A stretch of DNA of 13,046 bases from Spirochaetaceae bacterium (lineage in GTDB: Bacteria; Spirochaetota; Spirochaetia; Treponematales; Breznakiellaceae), in the NCBI GenBank assembly GCA_031255115.1, contig JAIRTD010000247.1, positions 1-13,046 on the forward strand. The letters are read 5' to 3'. Shown here piece by piece: positions 1 to 7,438 of this stretch (positions are counted from its first letter, which is position 1; every line of letters starts with the position of its first letter). The notes under the pieces were generated by a model, which saw only the letters and a list, made by a program, of their open reading frames with translations, had not been told where the DNA came from and did not search any database. The position numbers and the translations under genes are program-made.

Positions 1-120
1 TTGTAATATACGCTTATCTTTGTGTCCAGCAGAGGGGGTAAGGTCCACCCCGGTTTGATATTAGTATCCAGGCAGCTATGAAAATACGGTTTTGCTTTCC
101 GGCGGAAAACAGTATCGTAC

Positions 121-202
121 AGCGAAGCGCAAGGGATAGAAGCGGAAATTCCGCAGGAATTGGAGCGGATAGCCCGGTCCGGCGCTTGCGCCGGATGCGC
201 CC
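121..202. other. Inverted-repeat-rich intergenic element, possible structured RNA or dispersed repeat
   Basis: Two perfect inverted repeats lie close together. AATTCC (147-152) pairs with GGAATT (156-161) around a 3-base loop. TCCGGCG (178-184) pairs with CGCCGGA (189-195) around CTTG. They sit between GCGC-containing flanks (127-130 and 197-200). The spaced words GAAGCGGAA, GGAGCGGATAGCCCGG and GGATGCGCCC look constrained rather than random, and no reading frame explains them. On the minus strand the same block reads GGGCTATCCGCT and similar words, which I have the impression of having seen in intergenic repeats of other anaerobes, but I cannot name a family. The strand of any RNA is unknown. 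It could be a 3' structure of a gene left of the window, a dispersed repeat, or a small RNA. Confidence 0.4.
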
Positions 203-292
203 AAATCCACAAGTTTAATCGTGTCGGGATACTAGGGATCTTCCGGAACCTGGGGCCGGGATTGTTTATTTTAGGAGTTTTGAGAGGACGCG

Positions 293-1063
293 GTGTTTGG
301 GTTTCTTGTTAAAAAGTCGTTTTTTGACCTGTGGGATAATCTATTTAAGTCCGCCTTTATCAATATAGGCTTTATCTTTTCCCTTGCCTGGCCCCTGCTT
401 TTTCCCTTTCTTTTTGAAGGCGTCCCGGCGCTTTTCTGGGCCGCCCTTGTTTCGGGGGTCATCTGGTGCTTTGTCTACCTTTCCGCGGCTTCCTGGGCTC
501 TCAAGGCCGTCTCTGATTACGGGAATTTCGGCTTTAAGGACTTTATCGCCGCCCTAAAAAACACCGCCCTTGACGGCGTAATTGCAGGCGGCCTTGCCGT
601 ACTCTTCTGCCTCCTGGGCGTATACGGCATACCCTTTTACCTGTCCATAGATTCACCTTTGGGCGTCATACCCGCGGCGCTTGTCTTCTGGACCCTGGTC
701 GTCATGCTGCTTGCCCTGCAGTTTTATTTTCCGGTACGCAACAGGCTGGGCCGGAAACCCCTTACCATCATAAAAAAATGTTTTCTTATTTTTCTTGACA
801 ACCCCGGATTTTCCATTGCGCTGTGTATTACAAGCCTTTGTATCTTTCTTTTTTCCCTTGTATCGATTCTGCTTTTTCCCGGCCCCGCGGGGCTCCTCCT
901 CTTCCACGACGAGGCCCTGAGGCTGAGGCTCCTTAAATACGACTGGCTCGAAGAAAACCCCGAAAAAGGCCGCAAGGTCCCCTGGGCCGCCCTGCTCATT
1001 GACGAACGGGAAAAGACCGGAACCAGGTCCCTTAAAAATTTTATCTTCCCCTGGAAGGATTAA
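293..1063 (+). CDS. Integral membrane protein of unknown function (256 aa)
   Basis: I do not recognise the family firmly. The protein starts at a GTG with GAGAGGA (282-288) four bases upstream. It shows about five or six hydrophobic segments: roughly residues 20-42, 44-68, 90-112, 120-145 and 172-200. Charged loops such as RNRLGRKPLT lie between them. The last 50 residues are hydrophilic and rich in K, R and E (EENPEKGRKVPW), so the tail is probably cytoplasmic. The N-terminal pattern (a short amphipathic stretch with an FFDLWDNLFK-like start, then a Pro-rich membrane helix) recalls the DUF624/YesL kind of membrane protein, but that is only a resemblance. It is transcribed towards the minus-strand ilv operon and appears to be a single gene. 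There is no signal-peptide cleavage site and no catalytic motif that I can see. Confidence 0.75.
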   Translation: MFGFLVKKSFFDLWDNLFKSAFINIGFIFSLAWPLLFPFLFEGVPALFWAALVSGVIWCFVYLSAASWALKAVSDYGNFGFKDFIAALKNTALDGVIAGGLAVLFCLLGVYGIPFYLSIDSPLGVIPAALVFWTLVVMLLALQFYFPVRNRLGRKPLTIIKKCFLIFLDNPGFSIALCITSLCIFLFSLVSILLFPGPAGLLLFHDEALRLRLLKYDWLEENPEKGRKVPWAALLIDEREKTGTRSLKNFIFPWKD

Positions 1064-1227
1064 AGACAAAAGATTGAAGATCCAAAAGGATTAACGAGCG
1101 CCGGTGCGCGAACTATGTTTGCGATTTTGTGGACAGACGCTATTTATGGCAGCGCGCGGACTTCTGCAAAGAAGTTCGACACCCGGGGCCGGAAGAAATG
1201 CCTTTTATAAAAAGCTCCCCGGCCGCG
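1064..1227. other. Non-coding gap between converging genes, with two hairpins
   Basis: No gene is supported here. Read on the plus strand, CGGACTTCT (1157-1165) pairs with AGAAGTTCG (1170-1178) over a GCAA loop, a 9-bp stem with one G-U pair and a GNRA-type tetraloop. A second small hairpin is GCGC-CGGT-GCGC (1098-1109). Neither is followed by a T-run, so they are not standard intrinsic terminators for the upstream membrane-protein gene. The GNRA loop exists only in the plus-strand RNA, so a structured 3' untranslated region of that gene is the simplest reading. On the minus strand, CCGGGG/CCCCGG with a long loop (about 1183-1223) could be a weak stop for the mscS end. Confidence 0.4.
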
Positions 1228-2082
1228 CTACTCGGCGGTTTTTACTTCGGGAATTGCTTTAGGGGGCATAACAATATGCAGCTCCCGCTGGGGGAGAGGC
1301 ATCGAGAGGCCCGCTTCTTCGAGTTTTGCCTTGAGGCTGCGCATCTGTTCGCGGTATACATTCCAGTACACGTTACTATAGGCCCAGGCGCGGAGCGTGA
1401 TGGTAATGCCGTTTTCCCCGTATGCCTGAAACACAACCTGGGGCGCGGGGTCGGGAATAAAGCGTTTTTCTTCGGTGATGATTTCCTGCATCACATCAAA
1501 GGCCGCGTCTATGGAATCTTCGTAGGATATGGTTGCCGAAATATCCATGCGCCGTCTGCCGTTGCGGGTGTAGTTTTTAAGCGGCGTTCCCCAGATGTTG
1601 GAATTGGGCGCTGAAATATATATGCCGTCAACGGTTTCCAGTATGGTTACAAAAAGATCCATCTCCTTTACCGTTCCCGAATACGAGCCGAATTCAATAT
1701 AATCGCCTTTTTTGTAGGTGCGGAGCAGTATCAGTATAATCCCCGAAGCTATATTGCTCAGTGTATCTTTTAAGGCGAGGCCAACCGCTACTCCCGCGGC
1801 GCCGAGCAGGGCGATGAGGCTTGTGGTGTTTATCCCGAAGACGTCGAGTATGATGATGAGTCCTATGATGGTGATGCCGTACTGTATGATAATTTTTAGA
1901 ATCGAGGCAAGGGTTTCGTCAAAGCCGGGAATATTGGCCGCGGCCCGGTCAAAGATTTTTCCCGAAATCCTAATACAGAGTTTTCCGATGATAACGATCA
2001 GCAAGGCTACGGCAAGCCGCTTGCCAAGGGAAAGCACCGCGGCGCCGTGACTCAGCCATAGTTCAAGGATCATTGCTTTCAT
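1228..2082 (-). CDS. mscS: Small-conductance mechanosensitive channel, MscS family (284 aa)
   Basis: This is a membrane channel that opens under membrane tension and releases solutes after osmotic downshock. The length (284 aa) matches the short, MscS-proper type. Hydrophobic segments lie near residues 20-38 and 64-84. The pore helix follows at about 90-122 with the family's Gly/Ala pattern (GAAGVAVGLALKDTLSN), then LRTYKKGDYIEFG leading into the beta domain. The soluble region with PNSNIWGTPLKNYTRN (about 159-174) is the conserved stretch that follows the beta domain. The ATG has GAGG seven bases upstream; this Shine-Dalgarno lies in the loop of a TTGAA/TTCAA inverted repeat (2085-2104). The gene begins 48 bp after ilvB with no clear terminator between, so it may be the last gene of the ilv transcript. 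A functional link with amino acid synthesis is not evident. Confidence 0.95.
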   Translation of the reverse strand: MKAMILELWLSHGAAVLSLGKRLAVALLIVIIGKLCIRISGKIFDRAAANIPGFDETLASILKIIIQYGITIIGLIIILDVFGINTTSLIALLGAAGVAVGLALKDTLSNIASGIILILLRTYKKGDYIEFGSYSGTVKEMDLFVTILETVDGIYISAPNSNIWGTPLKNYTRNGRRRMDISATISYEDSIDAAFDVMQEIITEEKRFIPDPAPQVVFQAYGENGITITLRAWAYSNVYWNVYREQMRSLKAKLEEAGLSMPLPQRELHIVMPPKAIPEVKTAE

Positions 2083-2084
2083 TG

Positions 2085-2104
2085 TTGAACCTCTCTCTAT
2101 TCAA
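2085..2104 (-). promoter_or_regulatory. Hairpin with the mscS ribosome binding site in its loop
   Basis: TTGAA (minus strand, 2104-2100) pairs with TTCAA (2089-2085). The 10-base loop holds the GAGAGAGG ribosome binding site, seven bases from the mscS ATG. The stem is only 5 bp and AT-rich, so the effect, if any, would be weak. It is reported because it decides nothing about the start but places the binding site in a defined loop. Confidence 0.25.
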
Positions 2105-2130
2105 ATTCTAATTCACGGGGCGCCGCTTGT

Positions 2131-3891
2131 CTACAGTATCTGTTCGTCTATGGGCCGGCCTCCGGGAACCATGGGCAGTACTTTTTCGTCCCTGCCTATG
2201 CGGGCGTCGATGAGCGCGGCTTTCCCGGCCGAAAGATCCGCGGCGGCTTTTTCGAGCGCCTCAGAAAAAGAAGAAGGATTATCGGCCCTGTAGGCTGATA
2301 CGCCGTAGGCTTCGGCAAGCTTGACAAAATCAGGAGGCCGGTCAAGGTCGGTTTCCGCATAACGGCCTTCGTAAAAGAAACTCTGCCACTGGCGGACCAT
2401 GCCCAGTACGCGGTTGTTAAAAACCACCACCAGTACGGGAAGATCGTAATTGACAAGGGTGGCAAGTTCTCCTGAATTCATTCTGAAGCAGCCGTCGCCG
2501 GTAAAGAGTACGACCTTTTTTTGGGGATTGGCCGCCCTGGCTCCCAGGGCCGCGCCCAGGCCGTATCCCATGGTACCCAGCCCCCCGGAGCTGAGAAAGG
2601 AACGGGGCCGGGCCACCGGGTAGAACTGGGCGGTCCAAATCTGATGCTGGCCGACATCGGTAACCACTATGGCGTCAGGGCCAAGGGCCGCCGAAACTTC
2701 TTCAATAATAAAGCGGGGATGGAGATGTTTTTTTGACGAAGCATCCTTGTCATGGGTAACGGGAATTTTTTTCTTCCACTGCTGTATGTCGCCGTTCCAC
2801 TCGGTTTCCGCCCTGCGGGGAAGTTTTTTAAGTATCCTGGAAAGTATGTCCCGTATGTCGCCTACCACCCAGGCATGGGACCGGACATTCTTGTTTATTT
2901 CCGCAGGGTCTATATCAAGATGAAGTATACGGGCCGCGCTGGCAAATTTATCGGCGCGGCTGGTAACCCGGTCGGAGAAGCGGGCTCCGATTGCCACCAG
3001 GAGATCGGCCTTCTGTACCGCCTTGTTTGATGCTACGGTTCCGTGCATGCCGATAAGGCCCGTACAAAGCCTGTGGGAATGAGGCATGGCGCCTATGCCC
3101 ATAAGGCTCAAGGCGACCGGGGCGTTAAGACATTCGGCAAGCCGGATAAGTTCATCTGAGGCTCCCGATATGATGACCCCGCCTCCGGCGTAAAGCACCG
3201 GCCGCTTTGCTTCCCTGAGCATGGCTGCGGCCCGCTCTATATCTTCGTCGGTATAGGTGATCCTTTCGTTGCGCTCGGCAAGCCGCCTTGCCCTGGCGCC
3301 GAGAGCGCCGTCATCAATGCCGTCAGAGGCCCTGCCTCCGGCCCTTTGTCCTGCGGTCTTTGGATTTACGGGTATCCATTCTCCGGTGAGGGCGGTAATA
3401 TCCTTGGGCAGATCGATGAGTACCGGGCCGGGCCTTCCTGAACGGGCCACGATAAAAGCCTCCCTGATCACTTCGGAAAGCTGGCGTATGTCCTTGACTA
3501 TCCAGTTATGCTTTACCACCGGCATGGTAACTCCCGCTATGTCCACTTCCTGAAAGCTGTCCTTGCCGAGCAGCCCTGTGGAGACATTGCCGGTTATGGC
3601 AACCAGGGGAACCGAATCCATATAGGCGGTGGCAATGCCGGTAACAAGATTCGTGGCGCCGGGGCCCGACGTGGCTATGCACACTCCCACCTTTCCGGTG
3701 GAACGGGCATAGCCGTCGGCGGCATGGGCTGCGTGTTGTTCATGACTTACCAGTATGTGCCGTATGCGGTCGCGGCACTTGAAAAGTTCATCATAAATAT
3801 ACAAAACCGCCCCGCCGGGATAGCCGAACACGGTATCCACGCCCTGTTCAATGAGGGCTTCTATCAAAATACGGGCGCCGGAACACTTCAT
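2131..3891 (-). CDS. ilvB: Acetolactate synthase, large (catalytic) subunit (586 aa)
   Basis: This is a thiamine-diphosphate enzyme. It condenses two pyruvates to 2-acetolactate (valine, leucine) or pyruvate with 2-ketobutyrate to 2-aceto-2-hydroxybutyrate (isoleucine). The three-domain order is intact. The N-terminal PYR domain carries the catalytic Glu51 (SHEQHAAHAADG). The central domain is marked by KRPVLYAGGG at 229-238. The C-terminal PP domain has the ThDP/Mg motif starting GDGCFRMNSGE at 465 and ending in NN at 492-493. The FAD-side motif QHQIWTAQFY is present at 415-424. AGGAG lies five bases before the ATG. The linker between the first two domains (about 178-212) is longer than in E. 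coli-type subunits and is rich in Gly, Ala and Arg. The enzyme would need IlvN, encoded at the far head of the operon, for full activity and valine control. Confidence 0.97.
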   Translation of the reverse strand: MKCSGARILIEALIEQGVDTVFGYPGGAVLYIYDELFKCRDRIRHILVSHEQHAAHAADGYARSTGKVGVCIATSGPGATNLVTGIATAYMDSVPLVAITGNVSTGLLGKDSFQEVDIAGVTMPVVKHNWIVKDIRQLSEVIREAFIVARSGRPGPVLIDLPKDITALTGEWIPVNPKTAGQRAGGRASDGIDDGALGARARRLAERNERITYTDEDIERAAAMLREAKRPVLYAGGGVIISGASDELIRLAECLNAPVALSLMGIGAMPHSHRLCTGLIGMHGTVASNKAVQKADLLVAIGARFSDRVTSRADKFASAARILHLDIDPAEINKNVRSHAWVVGDIRDILSRILKKLPRRAETEWNGDIQQWKKKIPVTHDKDASSKKHLHPRFIIEEVSAALGPDAIVVTDVGQHQIWTAQFYPVARPRSFLSSGGLGTMGYGLGAALGARAANPQKKVVLFTGDGCFRMNSGELATLVNYDLPVLVVVFNNRVLGMVRQWQSFFYEGRYAETDLDRPPDFVKLAEAYGVSAYRADNPSSFSEALEKAAADLSAGKAALIDARIGRDEKVLPMVPGGRPIDEQIL

Positions 3892-3907
3892 ATATACTCC
3901 TTACTTA

Positions 3908-3941
3908 GTCTGTCTATAATATGTCCACATTGCAGACAGAC
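3908..3941 (-). promoter_or_regulatory. Intercistronic hairpin between ilvD and ilvB
   Basis: A perfect 8-bp inverted repeat, GTCTGTCT / AGACAGAC, encloses 18 bases. It fills most of the 51-bp gap between the ilvD stop and the ilvB start and ends shortly before the ilvB Shine-Dalgarno. No T-run follows it, so it is not a standard terminator. An RNA processing or stability element is a likely reading, unproven. Confidence 0.5.
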
Positions 3942-3942
3942 A

Positions 3943-5598
3943 CTACTTAAAGACCGCGCCCTGGGATGCCGAACTGACCTGGCGGGCATACCGGGCAAGA
4001 TAGCCGCTTGTAACTTTGGGAGCCAGGGGTTTCCAGGCGGCCTTTCGTGTTTCGAGTTCCTGGGGACTGAGTTTTACCTCAAGGGTCCGCGCCTCAATGT
4101 CTATGGCGATGATGTCCCCTTCCTTGAGGAGGCCTATGGGTCCGCCGTCTGCGGCTTCGGGTGATACATGGCCGATGGCCGCGCCCCGGGACGCTCCAGA
4201 AAAACGGCCGTCGGTGATGAGCGCGACCTTGTCGTCAAGTTTCATTCCGGCAAGGGCGCTTGTGGGGGAGAGCATTTCCTTCATGCCCGGCCCGCCCCGG
4301 GGGCCTTCATAGCGTATAACGATGACGTCTCCCGCCCGTATGGTTCCGCCCATGATGGCTTCAAAGGCCCCTTCTTCGGTGTCAAAAACCCTTGCCGGCC
4401 CTTCATGCTTGAGCATGGCCCGGGCCACGGCGCTTTGTTTGACCACTGCGCCCTGGGGGGCAAGGTTTCCCCTGAGAGCCGCAAGGCCCCCGGTCTCCGA
4501 ATAGGGATTTTCCACAGGCCGAATGACTTCGGGATTCCGGTTCTCCACGCCCTTGAGGGCGTCGCCCAAAACGCCGTATACGGTCGGGGCTTCAAGATCA
4601 AGGAGCCCTTTTTTGGCAAGTTCAAAAAACACCGCCGGTATGCCGCCTGCCGCGTCGAGGTCCTCTATGGCGCTGGGCCCGGCCGGAGAGAGTTTGCAGA
4701 GATTGGGAGTACGGCCGCTTATTTTATTGAACAGTTCAAGATCAAGCTTGAAGCCCGCCTCATGCGCCACTGCCGGAAGGTGGAGCGCCGTGTTGGTCGA
4801 ACAGCCCAGAGCCATATCCAGGGTCAGGGCGTTAAGGAAAGCCCTTTCGCTTAAAATCGTCTTTGGCGCGAGGCCTTTTTTTAAGACTTCCATAATCAGC
4901 ATGCCGGTTTTTTTGGCAAGGCGGAGCCGCCCGGCCATGACGGCCGGAATGGTTCCGTTCCCCGGCAGGGCAAGGCCCAGCGCCTCGGTAACGCAGTTCA
5001 TTGAATTGGCGGTAAACATTCCCGCACAGGAGCCGCAGCCCGGACAGCTTATGTCTTCGAGTTCGGTAAGTTCCGCTTCGCTCATCAGCCCGGCGCCCAC
5101 AGCGCCTACGGCTTCAAAGATGGAAGTCAGGGTCAGGGTTTTGCCGTTCTGTCTGCCGGCGAGCATGGGGCCGCCTGAGACAAACACCGAGGGCAGATTG
5201 AGTCTCGCCGCGGCCATGAGCATGCCGGGCACTATCTTGTCGCAGTTGGGAATACAGACCAGGGCGTCAAAGGCATGGGCCATGACCATACACTCAATGG
5301 AATCGGCGATAAGTTCCCTGGTAACCAGGGAATAGCGCATACCTTCGTGGTTCATGGCGATTCCGTCGCATACGCCGATTACCGGAAACTGTACCGGTAC
5401 GCCGCCTGCCATGCGTACTCCGTCGGCAACGGCCTTTGCCACCGTGTCCAGGTGAAGATGACCCGGCACAATCTCGCTTTTTGCCACGGCTATGCCGATA
5501 AGGGGCTTGTCGAATTCTTCATTAATGAAGCCCAGGGCCTTAAAAAGGGAACGGTGAGGGGCCCGCGCCATGCCCTTCTTTACTGAATCACTGCGCAT
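3943..5598 (-). CDS. ilvD: Dihydroxyacid dehydratase (551 aa)
   Basis: This enzyme dehydrates 2,3-dihydroxy-isovalerate and -methylvalerate to the 2-keto acids, the third common step to valine and isoleucine. It is an Fe-S enzyme of the IlvD/Edd family. Numbered from the chosen start, cluster cysteines are visible in VCIPNCDK (Cys115, Cys119) and CPGCGSCAG (Cys185-191). Lys121 is the usual Mg-binding lysine. The C-terminal active-site loop is [11 protein letters not shown]. At the place where [2Fe-2S]-type enzymes carry a Pro-Cys-Asn motif, this protein reads VPGHLHL (44-50), as in the oxygen-labile E. coli enzyme. I chose the ATG at 5598 because AAGGAG lies six bases upstream. The in-frame ATG at 5613 overlaps that binding site and would add only MKEKS. 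It lies 51 bp ahead of ilvB and 72 bp after cimA. Confidence 0.97.
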   Translation of the reverse strand: MRSDSVKKGMARAPHRSLFKALGFINEEFDKPLIGIAVAKSEIVPGHLHLDTVAKAVADGVRMAGGVPVQFPVIGVCDGIAMNHEGMRYSLVTRELIADSIECMVMAHAFDALVCIPNCDKIVPGMLMAAARLNLPSVFVSGGPMLAGRQNGKTLTLTSIFEAVGAVGAGLMSEAELTELEDISCPGCGSCAGMFTANSMNCVTEALGLALPGNGTIPAVMAGRLRLAKKTGMLIMEVLKKGLAPKTILSERAFLNALTLDMALGCSTNTALHLPAVAHEAGFKLDLELFNKISGRTPNLCKLSPAGPSAIEDLDAAGGIPAVFFELAKKGLLDLEAPTVYGVLGDALKGVENRNPEVIRPVENPYSETGGLAALRGNLAPQGAVVKQSAVARAMLKHEGPARVFDTEEGAFEAIMGGTIRAGDVIVIRYEGPRGGPGMKEMLSPTSALAGMKLDDKVALITDGRFSGASRGAAIGHVSPEAADGGPIGLLKEGDIIAIDIEARTLEVKLSPQELETRKAAWKPLAPKVTSGYLARYARQVSSASQGAVFK

Positions 5599-5604
5599 AC
5601 TTTT

Positions 5605-5610
5605 CTCCTT
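5605..5610 (-). promoter_or_regulatory. Ribosome binding site that sets the ilvD start
   Basis: AAGGAG lies six bases upstream of the ATG at 5598. The earlier in-frame ATG (5613) runs into this same AAGGAG and has only a distant GGAAGG of its own, so initiation at 5598 is favoured. Confidence 0.7.
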
Positions 5611-5626
5611 CATTATAAAACACGCC

Positions 5627-5651
5627 TTCCGGTCCTGTTCCGTTGCCGGAA
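5627..5651 (-). promoter_or_regulatory. Intercistronic hairpin between cimA and ilvD
   Basis: TTCCGG and CCGGAA form a perfect 6-bp inverted repeat with a 13-base loop in the untranslated gap after cimA. No T-run follows on the minus strand, so it is not a clear terminator. It is comparable in place to the hairpins before ilvC and ilvB. Confidence 0.4.
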
Positions 5652-5670
5652 ATCAGCGCTGTTGAATCGT

Positions 5671-7431
5671 TCATGGCGTATAACACCCGCCGTTTTCTCT
5701 GTCTATGATGAGCTTGTATTCTATGGAATCAACCAGCGCCGCGCGGCTTGCGTCAATGATGTCGTCGGAAACCCCGACCGTACTCCAGCTGCGCAGTCCG
5801 TCGCTTGATTCTATAAGCACCCTGACCTTGGCGGCGGTAGCGTCATTGCCGTCTATGACCCTGACCTTGTAATCCAAAAGCCGCACCTGCCTGAGTTCGG
5901 CGTAAAAATGAATCAGCGCCCGGCGCAACGCCCCGTCCAGGGCATGCACGGGACCGTTCCCTTCGGCGGCGGCTATCTCGTCCCTGCCGTCAACAAGTAC
6001 CTTGACCCACGCGTGGGAGCAGGCGATAGAACTGCCCGTGGGATGTTCGCTCACCACCCTGTAGGCAAGAATTTTGAACAGCGCTTTGTACGCCCCGGCG
6101 GGAGGCTTTACCCCGGCAATAACTTTCGTTCCAGCGGGAGACTTTGTTCCGGTAATAATTTTCGTTCCGGCAATAACTTTCGTTCCGGCAGGAGGCTTTA
6201 TCCCGGCGGGAGCTTCGGCGATAAGCCGCCTGACCAATAGCTCAAAGCTGGCGTCGGCGCCCTCGAACTGCCAGCCTGACGCTTCAAGCTCCTTGAGTTT
6301 TTCGGAAAGCAGCGCGGTAAGCGGATGGTCCCTGGTGATGGAGGGGTCTATTTTCCGCGCCCTTTCAGCAATGGCGGAACGGCCTCCAACTTCACTCATG
6401 GGGAAGCGGCGTTTGTTGCCTACCGATGAGGGTTCTATGTGCTCAAAGGAACGGCGTAGTTTAAGTATGCCGTCGGCGTGCATGCCCGCCTTGTGGGCAA
6501 AGGCGTTGCGTCCCACATAGGGCAGATTGTCAGGAATCGCCACATTGGCGATCTCGGCTACCTTCCAGCTCAACTCCGAAAGACGCGCCAGGTTTCCCGG
6601 CGGGAGGCAGGGCTTTTTCAATTTTAATTCTATTGAAGGAATTACCGCGGCCAGAGCGGTATTGCCGCAACGTTCCCCAAAGCCGACCAGGGTCCCCTGC
6701 ACATGGGTACAGCCCGCCTCAAGCGCCATGACCGTATTGGCGCAGGCCATGCCAGAATCGTTATGCGCATGAATACCGACGCGTATCTCTGCGTTTCGTG
6801 AAGCGCCCTTTGCGCCCTTTCCGGAGCCGGGCAAAAGGCCCAGAGCCCTGCACGCGGCGCCAGTTCCCTTTGCGATAAAGTCAGGGAAGGCCCCGCCGTT
6901 GGTATCGCAGAGCCCGATGCGGGCGGCCCCCGCTTCGGCGGCGGCTTTCAGGGTGGAGAGGGCGTAGGCGGGATTGGCCTTCCAGCCGTCAAAAAAGTGT
7001 TCCGCGTCAAATATCACCGTCCTCCCCCGCTCTTTAAGAAAGGCCACAGTCTCGGCTATCATGGCGATATTTTCGTCAAGTTCGGCATGGAGTACTTCGG
7101 TAACATGGAGATCCCAGCTCTTGCCGAAAATCACCACCGCCTCGGTTCCGGCGCTGAGGAGGTTCTTTAAGCGGGAGTCCTTTTCGGGCGGCCTCCCCTT
7201 CTTTCTGGTAGAACCGAAGGCGCAGAGTTTTGCGTGTTCAAGTTTTAGCGACGACGCAAGGCGGAAAAATTCCATGTCCTTGGGGTTGCTCCCCGGATTC
7301 CCCGCCTCTATCCAGCTTACGCCCAGTTGATCCAGGGCTTCGGTTACGGCAAGTTTGTCCCGTACGGAGAAGCTGATTCGCTCGCCCTGGGAACCGTCCC
7401 TGAGAGTAGTATCCAGTAGTTCGATCTTCAT
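5671..7431 (-). CDS. cimA: (R)-Citramalate synthase with a tandem-repeat linker (586 aa)
   Basis: This enzyme condenses acetyl-CoA with pyruvate to (R)-citramalate, the entry to isoleucine that bypasses threonine deaminase. It belongs to the LeuA/homocitrate synthase family. The DRE-TIM barrel shows LLDTTLRDGSQGE at 5-17 and the metal-binding HAHND at 221-225, followed by GERCGN at 253-258. The FAHKAGMHADGI region (311-322) and the C-terminal dimer/regulatory domain (about 449-586, with AAEGNGPVHALDGALR) match the long citramalate synthase type rather than LeuA. Two additions stand out. One is a Gly/Lys-rich insert at about 201-213 (PGSGKGAKGAS). The other is seven hexapeptide repeats at 407-448, just before the regulatory domain. 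The start lies seven bases after the leuA stop, and its GAGGA overlaps that stop, so the two are probably translationally coupled. Confidence 0.93.
   Translation of the reverse strand: MKIELLDTTLRDGSQGERISFSVRDKLAVTEALDQLGVSWIEAGNPGSNPKDMEFFRLASSLKLEHAKLCAFGSTRKKGRPPEKDSRLKNLLSAGTEAVVIFGKSWDLHVTEVLHAELDENIAMIAETVAFLKERGRTVIFDAEHFFDGWKANPAYALSTLKAAAEAGAARIGLCDTNGGAFPDFIAKGTGAACRALGLLPGSGKGAKGASRNAEIRVGIHAHNDSGMACANTVMALEAGCTHVQGTLVGFGERCGNTALAAVIPSIELKLKKPCLPPGNLARLSELSWKVAEIANVAIPDNLPYVGRNAFAHKAGMHADGILKLRRSFEHIEPSSVGNKRRFPMSEVGGRSAIAERARKIDPSITRDHPLTALLSEKLKELEASGWQFEGADASFELLVRRLIAEAPAGIKPPAGTKVIAGTKIITGTKSPAGTKVIAGVKPPAGAYKALFKILAYRVVSEHPTGSSIACSHAWVKVLVDGRDEIAAAEGNGPVHALDGALRRALIHFYAELRQVRLLDYKVRVIDGNDATAAKVRVLIESSDGLRSWSTVGVSDDIIDASRAALVDSIEYKLIIDRENGGCYTP
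6088..6213 (-). repeat. 18-bp in-frame tandem repeat inside cimA (seven hexapeptide units)
   Basis: Seven consecutive 18-base units encode APAGIK, PPAGTK, VIAGTK, IITGTK, SPAGTK, VIAGVK and PPAGAY (residues 407-448). The unit core is x-x-A-G-T-K. Units of the P-P/S-P type and the V-I/I-I type alternate, which hints that a two-unit block was duplicated. Unit length is a multiple of three, so gain or loss of units keeps the frame. Confidence 0.93.
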
Positions 7432-7438
7432 CCTGTCC

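Noticed and set aside
653..1069. Minus-strand open frames opposite the membrane protein
   Set aside because: Their translations are Lys/Gly-rich and featureless, while the plus-strand frame shows coherent membrane helices and a ribosome site.
1129..1614. Plus-strand open frame (161 aa) overlapping the mscS end
   Set aside because: Most of it is antisense to the conserved MscS C-terminal domain, and it has no good ribosome site.
3915..3920. TATAAT-like bases in the ilvD-ilvB gap
   Set aside because: They are on the plus strand, or only TATTAT on the minus strand with no -35 match. They are better explained as the loop of the hairpin.
4523..5335. Long plus-strand open frame (270 aa) opposite ilvD
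   Set aside because: It is fully antisense to ilvD, with shadow-like composition and no motif.
5612..5617. TATAAT on the minus strand just before ilvD, as an internal promoter
   Set aside because: The start would fall within the ilvD ribosome binding site, and no acceptable -35 box lies at the right distance.
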